DNA of 18,600 nt. Source: FEN-1297 sp964530445. GTDB lineage: Bacteria; Bacteroidota; Ignavibacteria; Ignavibacteriales; Ignavibacteriaceae. Every line of letters starts with the position of its first letter. The first letter of the stretch is position 1. The stretch spans positions 1 to 18,600 of the forward strand of contig CAZHBJ010000057.1 in the NCBI GenBank assembly GCA_964530445.1. The letters run 5' to 3'. Below the pieces are notes generated by a model. It worked only from the letters and a program-made list of their open reading frames with translations, was not told where the DNA came from and did not search any database. Made by a program: the position numbers and the translations under genes. Shown here one piece after another: positions 6,969 through 13,637 of the stretch.

Positions 6969-8972
6969 CTATTTTAATAAACTTGAAAAATAGTGACCAA
7001 TTGTACCTGAATATTTTGCAAATACCGGTGCAAATACTAATGATACAACAGACATTAATTTTATCAAGATATTCATAGACGGTCCGGTAGTATCTTTGAA
7101 CGGATCACCGACTGTATCGCCGACAACTGCTGCGGCATGTGTTGGTGTACCTTTTCCGCCTAAGTTTCCTTCTTCAATCCATTTTTTGGAATTATCCCAT
7201 GCGGCACCACCGTTTGCCATCATAATACCGAGAAGGACACCGGTTGCAGTAGCACCCGCTAAAAATCCGCCGAGAGTTTCAACGCCTAAAAATAATCCGA
7301 CTAATATGGGAATAGTAACTGCTAAAAGCCCGGGAAGAATCATTTCTTTTAAAGCGCCTTTGGTAACAATGTCTACACAAGTGGCAGTATCCGGATCTGC
7401 TTTGCCTTCAAGTAATCCTACAATTTCTTTAAATTGTCTTCTAATTTCCTGCACCATTTTATCTGCCGCTCTGCCCACAGCCTTCAAAGTAAGCGCGGCA
7501 ATAATGAACGGTATTAAGGCTCCTAAAAGTAAACCTACAACAGTCATGTATCGTGTTAAATCTATTGACTCTAATTTAACCGAATGTTGAAATGCCGAGA
7601 ACAATCCCAAAGCAGTTAATGCTGCAGAACCAATTGCAAAGCCTTTACCAATTGCTGCCGTTGTATTCCCTAGAGCATCAAGTTTATCGGTAATTTTTCG
7701 TACGTCTTTTCCAAGGGCAGCCATTTCAGCAATACCTCCGGCATTATCTGCAATGGGACCATAAGAATCTGTCGACATTACGATTCCAATTGTAGATAGC
7801 ATACCAACAGCCGAAAGTGCAATACCATACAGCCCGCTTAAGTTGTATGAAATAATTATTGCAATTGCAATTGTTATAATCGGAAGAATTGTACTTTCAA
7901 ATCCAACAGCTAGCCCGGTTATTATTGTAGTTGCAGGACCTGATTGAGAACTTTTTGCAATACTTTTAATCGGTGAGCCGGAAGTATAAAATTCACTTTC
8001 AACCCCTATTAGTATTCCACAAATAAGTCCGGTAATAACAACCCAAAATTCATTTAATCCGCCCACAATCATTCTGGCAGCAATATAAGCACCAATTATA
8101 AATATTATTCCGGCTACATAAGTTGTATTCCTTAACGCAGTCTGCGGATTCATTTTTTTAAGTACATTTATTGAGAATATACCTATGAGTGAAGCAATTA
8201 ATCCTATTGTAATAAATACAATCGGAAGAGCCGAATATTCAAAAGCCATTTTTGTAAATGTAGCTCCAATTGCAATTGTAGCTACAACCGAACCAACATA
8301 AGATTCAAAAAGATCGGCACCCATACCTGCAGTATCACCGACATTATCACCAACATTATCTGCAATAACACCGGGATTACGCGGATCATCTTCAGGGATT
8401 CCGGCTTCAACTTTACCTACAAGGTCTGCTCCCACATCAGCGCTTTTAGTATAAATACCTCCTCCAACTCTTGCAAAAAGAGCAATAGAAGAAGCACCAA
8501 GTGCGTAGCCGCTTATTATTTCAGGATTTTTAGTAAAGAAGAATACCAATCCTAAACCGACAACCCCTATAGCTGCAACAGAAATTCCCATTACAGAACC
8601 ACCTAAAAAAGCAGTGAGTAGCGCTTGAGGTGAACCCCCGGTAACAGCAGCCTGACAACTTCTGCTGCTGCTTCTTGTAGCTGCTTGCATACCGAAAAGA
8701 CCTGCAAGCATAGAAGAAACTCCCCCGCCTACATAAGCAATGCCAGTACCTAACGATAAAAATATTGTTAGAACAATGAAAACTACAACCATGAAGATAG
8801 CGATGATTCCATATTCACGTTTTAAAAATACCATAGCGCCCGTGTGAATTTGTTCTGCTATAGCCTGCATTTTTTCATTACCGGCATCCTTTTTTGTCAC
8901 TATCTTATAAATTAATAATGCAAAAAATAAACCGATTAACCCGATAACAGGAATCCACAAAAGTTCACTCAT
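6969..8972 (-). CDS. hppA: K+-dependent membrane-bound pyrophosphatase, probably Na+-translocating
   Basis: 667-residue, about 16-helix enzyme that hydrolyses pyrophosphate and pumps Na+ or H+ out of the cytoplasm. The substrate- and Mg-binding signature is complete (GADLVGKVEAGIPEDD at 181-196, then DNVGDNVGD at 205-213), as is the C-terminal GDTVGDPFKDTTGPS block. At the K+-dependence site the sequence reads GNTTAAIGKGF, with A439 and G442; K+-independent enzymes have Lys and Thr there, so this enzyme should need K+. DLFESYVGS, with Glu at 223, follows the pattern of Na+-pumping members more than the proton pumps; the ion choice is inference. AAAGGAG lies 9 bases before the ATG. The gene stands alone and ends in a strong terminator. 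A K+ channel gene lies upstream on the same strand, 295 bases away. Confidence 0.95.
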   Translation of the reverse strand: MSELLWIPVIGLIGLFFALLIYKIVTKKDAGNEKMQAIAEQIHTGAMVFLKREYGIIAIFMVVVFIVLTIFLSLGTGIAYVGGGVSSMLAGLFGMQAATRSSSRSCQAAVTGGSPQALLTAFLGGSVMGISVAAIGVVGLGLVFFFTKNPEIISGYALGASSIALFARVGGGIYTKSADVGADLVGKVEAGIPEDDPRNPGVIADNVGDNVGDTAGMGADLFESYVGSVVATIAIGATFTKMAFEYSALPIVFITIGLIASLIGIFSINVLKKMNPQTALRNTTYVAGIIFIIGAYIAARMIVGGLNEFWVVITGLICGILIGVESEFYTSGSPIKSIAKSSQSGPATTIITGLAVGFESTILPIITIAIAIIISYNLSGLYGIALSAVGMLSTIGIVMSTDSYGPIADNAGGIAEMAALGKDVRKITDKLDALGNTTAAIGKGFAIGSAALTALGLFSAFQHSVKLESIDLTRYMTVVGLLLGALIPFIIAALTLKAVGRAADKMVQEIRRQFKEIVGLLEGKADPDTATCVDIVTKGALKEMILPGLLAVTIPILVGLFLGVETLGGFLAGATATGVLLGIMMANGGAAWDNSKKWIEEGNLGGKGTPTHAAAVVGDTVGDPFKDTTGPSMNILIKLMSVVSLVFAPVFAKYSGTIGHYFSSLLK

Positions 8973-9267
8973 AGTAACTTTCTCCTTTGGATAATAATAA
9001 ATTGATGATAATTATAATGATTTTGGATCTGTTTTAAAATAATTAAAATTATGTTGTATCCTTTTTGTTGTTGAAATTAGGAAGTTTACAGAGCTTATAT
9101 TTTTTATAATTTTCATGTATGCAAACTTTGTTTCGAGGGAATTAAAATTATATTTTTTCTGTGGAGGCAACATTAACATTAAATAAATTCAGTTATATCT
9201 TTATTAAGAAATCTGAAATTTCATATGAAATATATGGAAAAATAGTACAAAAAACCTTTACATAAAT
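8973..9267. other. Spacer between KirBac and hppA
   Basis: 295 AT-rich bases that should contain the hppA promoter. I see no gene. A 14-base palindrome ATTTCATATGAAAT (9218-9231) lies 37 bases after the channel gene's stop, but it has no T-tract and is not GC-rich, so I do not call it a terminator. Confidence 0.4.
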
Positions 9268-10245
9268 TTAAATATTTTTATCCGGAAGTGAATCCCGGAT
9301 TTCAATCTCACTTAATTTATCTAGATCAATTGCGGTGATACCGGGGACATCATCAACGAAAATATTTTTAAAGCTTGCTCCCCATATAATTTCGTTAAAT
9401 TTGTAAGAAAACCTGGTATGTACTGATTGGGAAAACGTATCATCAAAAGCTCTTATTAGTATTAAGAACTCTGCATCCGAATCAATTAAGTCCTTATATT
9501 GTAATCCGATAAGAGGACTTCCTTCATCTATCGGATGAACGACTGTCCAGCTTAAAACAAAAAAATTAACCTTAGTCCTTTCCAATCCCAAATCGTAAAA
9601 CTGCTTGGTTATCTTTCCATCAATTATCTCTTTAAGAGTAAGTACTACTTGGACTTCAACATCAATTAACTGATTTTTTCTTGCATTTGCTATCCGGAAT
9701 TCAAATGCATTTTTATCCATGTACGGAGCGACAATTGCATTTTTACTAAATATTATTTTTGCATTCGGATGTGAGAATCTACCATAAAGAAGGCCGGTTG
9801 CAAATGCAAAACCCATTAAACCGAACATAGATTCAACCGATGCAACCACATTGGACCAAAAACCTACCGGATGAATTACACCGTAGCCGACGGTAGTAAA
9901 AGTTTGGCTGCTGAAAAAAAGTGCATTTAAAAAACTCCCTATAAAAGTAGTTGAAGTAATTCCTTCCAAATTTTTTATACCTAATATTAGATATACGATA
10001 GCGAATATAACATTAATTAATAGATAGGAAGAAAGAATAATTAAATTGAATTTCCACCAGGATATGGTTATTAACGAATGATAAAAGCTTAATGATCGTA
10101 AAAACGGCAGACCTCTCCGCTCTACATTAAAGCTGCCGTCATGATTAATCAACCTTTCGGTTTGATTTGCAACTTTAGCTCCGAATCCGAGGTCCTGGAA
10201 TTCTTCTTCGTGCTTTAATAATTTTTTCTTACTTTTTATAGCCAT
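9268..10245 (-). CDS. KirBac-type inward-rectifier potassium channel
   Basis: 325-residue protein with the Kir layout. A slide-helix region is followed by outer helix M1 (about 66-90), a pore helix and the K+ selectivity filter TVGYG (118-122). Inner helix M2 (about 131-155) ends in GRFSHP, and a C-terminal cytoplasmic immunoglobulin-like domain follows (about 160-305). Bacterial Kir proteins are tetrameric K+ channels of the inner membrane gated by lipids and the cytoplasmic domain; their physiological role is poorly known. Length is normal for the family (about 300-330). The ATG has no obvious ribosome binding site. Its neighbour downstream is a K+-dependent pyrophosphatase, which suggests but does not prove a link through K+ homeostasis. 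Confidence 0.93.
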   Translation of the reverse strand: MAIKSKKKLLKHEEEFQDLGFGAKVANQTERLINHDGSFNVERRGLPFLRSLSFYHSLITISWWKFNLIILSSYLLINVIFAIVYLILGIKNLEGITSTTFIGSFLNALFFSSQTFTTVGYGVIHPVGFWSNVVASVESMFGLMGFAFATGLLYGRFSHPNAKIIFSKNAIVAPYMDKNAFEFRIANARKNQLIDVEVQVVLTLKEIIDGKITKQFYDLGLERTKVNFFVLSWTVVHPIDEGSPLIGLQYKDLIDSDAEFLILIRAFDDTFSQSVHTRFSYKFNEIIWGASFKNIFVDDVPGITAIDLDKLSEIEIRDSLPDKNI

Positions 10246-10425
10246 AATTGATTATTGATAATGTCCGCACTTAAATTTATTCAGATTTTAATTAATTACA
10301 AAATTCAGGTAAAGGTATGTCTAATCAAAGCAAGTGAGACTTATTTTACCGATACGATTTTAGGAATACAGGTACATGATTTTTTAAATCAAAATAAAGC
10401 GGTCAATTAAACTTAAACATTTGTA

Positions 10426-10854
10426 TTAATGTATAGGTCTATCTGGCGGCGGCGGGCCGTTAAAATGATTTATCTCTTTATTTTCATCGAATTTACTTGA
10501 GTTTTTATTATCTGAAATGTCGATACCATCTTCCAATATCTTATTAAATGAAAGTAATCTTTTAACTTTTCTTATTTTTAATTCATTTAAAGATAAATTT
10601 ATTGCTATGCGTGTTAAATAAGTACTCAATAAAGATTCGCCTCTAAAAATATTCATTGAATTGTAAAACCTGATAAAAATTTTCTGACCTATATCTTCGG
10701 CTTCATAGCAGTCCCCTATCATGCTGTAAATAGTAGCAGCGATCCCGGATTTATACCGCATAACAATTTCCCTAAAGACAAAATGATCTCCCTTTCTTGA
10801 CATTTCTACAAGATCGAAATCCGAAAATTCTTTTTTTTCTACAGTTTCTATCAA
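10426..10854 (-). CDS. ECF-like sigma factor lacking region 4
   Basis: 142 residues. About residues 15-98 match sigma-70 region 2: an N-terminal SRKGDHFVFREIVMRYKS helix, then CYEAEDIGQKIFIRFYNS (the region 2.2 core-binding helix, usually DAEDLxQExFxR) and a region 2.3/2.4 helix ending in LSLNELKIRKVKRL. ECF factors are normally about 170-200 residues with a C-terminal helix-turn-helix (region 4) that binds the -35 element. Here the protein ends after a polar linker with PPPPDRPIH. No region 4 sequence appears in the 180 bases downstream, so a simple frameshift is unlikely. The start is TTG at 10854; the frame is open to about 10908 but contains no better start, and the next ATG is codon 18. 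It may be a degenerate gene or a region-2-only regulator. Confidence 0.75.
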   Translation of the reverse strand: MIETVEKKEFSDFDLVEMSRKGDHFVFREIVMRYKSGIAATIYSMIGDCYEAEDIGQKIFIRFYNSMNIFRGESLLSTYLTRIAINLSLNELKIRKVKRLLSFNKILEDGIDISDNKNSSKFDENKEINHFNGPPPPDRPIH

Positions 10855-11000
10855 ACTCTTCTCATCTAGCCAAATATTTCTACTCTTTAGACAATCCGGA
10901 TATATTATTTATTCCGCACCACAATAAAGTTTTTAATCTTTTTTTTTAATACAAACATTAAGATATAAGAAATTTTTCAGTATATAATGTTAATACTTTT

Positions 11001-11093
11001 TTACAAATTCATTGAAATACTTGCATTCAAGAAAATGATTGAAAATGCACCGATTAAAAATAAAAGGATGATTTTAAAAGCTTTGGAATTCAT
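11001..11093 (-). CDS. Small 30-residue single-pass membrane peptide
   Basis: A reading frame of 30 codons plus stop starts at ATG 11093, with AAGGGAG (11110-11104) 10 bases ahead, a better ribosome binding site than most genes here. The peptide begins MNSKAFKIILL, has one hydrophobic segment (about residues 6-23) after two lysines, and ends in a short polar tail. It could be a small membrane protein or a bare signal-peptide-like leader. It lies 146 bases upstream of the truncated sigma factor on the same strand. I do not recognise a family. The call rests on the start signal and the amphipathic pattern. Confidence 0.45.
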   Translation of the reverse strand: MNSKAFKIILLFLIGAFSIIFLNASISMNL

Positions 11094-11581
11094 TTTATAT
11101 CTGCTCCCTTTTTAGATTTGTATAAAAAGATTCGAATACGTAATTAAAATATTAAATTCCTATTTAGTTTCAAACAAACATACATCTAATTAGTAAGGCG
11201 AGATATATTTTATTATCGACAGAAAGAGAGGATAGTAATAAAAAGACTAGTTCACTTTACCTTGATCATTTATCAATTATTATTGAAAAATAATCTTTAG
11301 ATGAATATAATAAATAATTATTACAATTCATGTAAAGTGTTCTGATGGGATAATCACCATAATTTAATAGAAAATTTATTTTAATATTTTTGATAATCAT
11401 GTAACTAATATTATTAAAAAACTTTATATTTGAATTTATAAAGGCGCTAAAAATCATTGAACTAAATAATTACAATTAAAACTTATTTTAAATATCCTTC
11501 TATTATGAATTTAGGAATAGAATTCTGAACGATAGGGATTAAAATTACTATTATTAAAACATTAAAATTACAGGAAAATTA
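11094..11581. other. AT-rich intergenic region between divergent genes
   Basis: 488 bases between the minus-strand small peptide and the plus-strand STAS gene. It must hold the promoters of both. I find no supportable gene, RNA or strong hairpin. One 63-codon minus-strand frame (11266-11457) is rich in Asn, Ile, Tyr and Lys, as expected from AT-rich non-coding DNA, and has no ribosome binding site. An 8-base inverted pair CACTTTAC/GTAAAGTG (11253-11260, 11332-11339) is probably chance. Confidence 0.4.
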
Positions 11582-11929
11582 ATGAGTGACGAGTTTATTT
11601 TTCATACTGAAACAAAAGGTGATACTTTAATAATAAAAACTGAAGGCTATATAAATAATGTTGCGGGTGAAAAAATTTCTAAAGTTTTTTCAGATAATTC
11701 CAATTCCAGCATAAAAAATGCGGTTTTTGATTTAGAAAAATCAAAAGTTATAAATTCTATCGGTATTTCATATCTGCTTGAAGTTATAGAATTGCTGACG
11801 GATAAAAGCGGTAAAATAGTATTTTTAAATCTTGATCCTTCAATTGATAAAACCTTTAAAATAATGGGACTATTTCAATTCTCACAAACTGCGGAATCAC
11901 TTGATTCGGCTCTTAAAGATCTGGAATAG
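11582..11929 (+). CDS. STAS-domain anti-sigma factor antagonist
   Basis: 115 residues forming one STAS domain of the SpoIIAA/RsbV type. A beta-rich N-terminus is followed by AVFDLEKSKVINSIGISYLL (47-66), in which NSIG aligns with the DSSG phosphorylation loop and Ser59 is the expected phospho-acceptor. Unphosphorylated proteins of this family bind an anti-sigma kinase and release its sigma factor or other target; a SpoIIE/RsbU phosphatase reactivates them. Exactly such a phosphatase is encoded 30 bases downstream. AGGA lies 7 bases before the ATG. The change of the loop's Asp to Asn and second Ser to Ile is within the variation of the family. The cognate HATPase kinase is not in the window. 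Confidence 0.9.
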   Translation: MSDEFIFHTETKGDTLIIKTEGYINNVAGEKISKVFSDNSNSSIKNAVFDLEKSKVINSIGISYLLEVIELLTDKSGKIVFLNLDPSIDKTFKIMGLFQFSQTAESLDSALKDLE

Positions 11930-11959
11930 ATTTAATTAATTGTAAAAGAAAAGAGAAAA

Positions 11960-13567
11960 TTGGAACAAAATCATTTGGTAGAAAAGCTTTCTTTGCAGTC
12001 TCAATCCTTCCAAGAAGGTTTTAAAATACTTACAAAATCAAATAATTTAAACGAAATAGTAAAAAACTTTCGGCATTTGCTTAGAGCAAATTTTATTATA
12101 ACAAATATTCATTTACTGCATAAAAAATCGTTTAAGTCCGAATGGCAAAGTATAGTTCCCGAAGAAAAAACCGATAAAATGCTTATGCCCCTATTAGAAC
12201 ATGAGAGCAATCAAACACTAATTAAATATGATTATAGTAATTTTAATGCTGTTTTGGTACTTCCTTTAACCGATTCATCTTATTTAGGAATTTTACTAGG
12301 CGATAAACTTGACCGGAGTGAATTTACAGACTTTGATAAAATTACTCTCCAAATTCTCTTACAGGTTTTTTCAAGCGCTTACGAATCATTTTTAAATCAA
12401 AAAAAAGAAAAGAAACTTATTTTTGATTTAAATGAAAAAATAATGCAGTTAAATAGTTTAATCGATTCCGGAATTGAAATTTCTAAATTTGAGAATCAAA
12501 ATATTCTTTTTGAACTTGCCCTTCAGAAAGCTGCTTCTTTAACCAATGCTTCTTTTGCTTTAATAAAAATAGTAAATACAAGAAGCGGTAATGATGAAGA
12601 ATTATTTACTTTCCCGGACGGTAAAAATCCGGAAAGCATTTTAGGCAATTCATATAAAATTGAAACATCTTTTAATTTTAATGAAAAGATTTTTCATTTT
12701 GTTCTTTCGGAAAAGGAAACTAGAAAAGGCGCAACAAATTTTAATGATTTAGATGAGCTGCTGCTGCAAGCTATTTCCAGACAGGTACAGACAGCTATAG
12801 AAAACGATCATTTGCTTAAGCAGTCCATTGAAAAAGAAAGAATGGAGAAAGAGTTCCTTTTAGCAGCTACTATACAGCAGCAAATTATACCAAATGAATT
12901 ACCGAAAATTGAAGGTTTTGAATTAGCCGGTATTAACATCCCATCTAAGGAAGTTGGCGGAGATTATTATGATTGTATGGATTTAGGTAATGGAATTTAT
13001 TCTATAATCATTGCAGATGTTACAGGTAAGGGAATTTCCGCCGCACTGCTCGTTAATACTTTAAACGCGGCACTTTATTCATATCTTGAATTTAAACTTC
13101 CGCTAAATGAATTGGCGGAAAAATTAAACAAGCTTATATTTAATTCAACTCCACCGGATAAATTCATAACTTTTTTTATCGCAGTACTTGATTCAAAAAG
13201 CGGGAAGCTGGATGCTGTAAATGCAGGCCATAACCCGATTTTATTATTAAGAAAAGATGGTAAGCTTGAGAAACTTGAAACGGGTGGAATAGGTTTAGGC
13301 ATGCTAGATATGGGTATACCTTACCAGGAACAGAATTTGAGTTTGAACTCCGGCGATAGATTATTCCTTTATACGGACGGTATCCCGGAAGCTATGAATA
13401 AAAACGAAGAAGAATATTCCGATGAAAGAATGATTGAATTCTTTGAAAATAATTCCGATATAAATACTTCGGAATTTATAAAATCTATAGTTAATGATGT
13501 AAAAGAACATGTTAACGGAGAACCTCAAAGCGATGACATAACATGCTTAATATTAAAAAAATTATAA
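11960..13567 (+). CDS. GAF-domain SpoIIE/RsbU-type PP2C serine phosphatase
   Basis: 535 residues. Two GAF-like regions (about 15-145 and 165-285) are joined by an alpha-helical linker (about 145-168). A second helical linker (285-305) leads to a complete SpoIIE-type PP2C domain (305-535) with the metal-binding motifs GGDYYD (333), DVTGKG (353), AGHNP (422), TDGIPEA (472) and DDIT (525). It should dephosphorylate the STAS protein encoded immediately upstream, in response to a ligand or signal sensed by the GAF regions; the signal is unknown. There is no transmembrane segment, so it acts in the cytoplasm. The start is TTG at 11960 with AAAGAG upstream; the next in-frame ATG would delete the first GAF region. 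The gene converges with the DUF3160 gene, leaving only 70 bases. Confidence 0.93.
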   Translation: MEQNHLVEKLSLQSQSFQEGFKILTKSNNLNEIVKNFRHLLRANFIITNIHLLHKKSFKSEWQSIVPEEKTDKMLMPLLEHESNQTLIKYDYSNFNAVLVLPLTDSSYLGILLGDKLDRSEFTDFDKITLQILLQVFSSAYESFLNQKKEKKLIFDLNEKIMQLNSLIDSGIEISKFENQNILFELALQKAASLTNASFALIKIVNTRSGNDEELFTFPDGKNPESILGNSYKIETSFNFNEKIFHFVLSEKETRKGATNFNDLDELLLQAISRQVQTAIENDHLLKQSIEKERMEKEFLLAATIQQQIIPNELPKIEGFELAGINIPSKEVGGDYYDCMDLGNGIYSIIIADVTGKGISAALLVNTLNAALYSYLEFKLPLNELAEKLNKLIFNSTPPDKFITFFIAVLDSKSGKLDAVNAGHNPILLLRKDGKLEKLETGGIGLGMLDMGIPYQEQNLSLNSGDRLFLYTDGIPEAMNKNEEEYSDERMIEFFENNSDINTSEFIKSIVNDVKEHVNGEPQSDDITCLILKKL

Positions 13568-13637
13568 AAGGTAAAAATTTTAAATTTTCTAATTTTTCAT
13601 CTTAATTTGGATCTCATTCATAATTACATGATTATTT

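Noticed and set aside
7096..7590. 164-codon plus-strand frame
   Set aside because: It lies wholly antisense to conserved hppA coding sequence and has no ribosome binding site or recognisable domain.
9218..9231. Palindrome ATTTCATATGAAAT after the KirBac gene
   Set aside because: AT-only hairpin without T-tract; likely chance in this base composition.
10246..10425. Frameshifted region 4 of the sigma factor
   Set aside because: I read the downstream minus strand and found no helix-turn-helix-like sequence in it.
11266..11457. 63-codon minus-strand frame in the AT-rich spacer
   Set aside because: Composition dominated by Asn, Ile, Tyr and Lys as expected from random AT-rich DNA, and no ribosome binding site.
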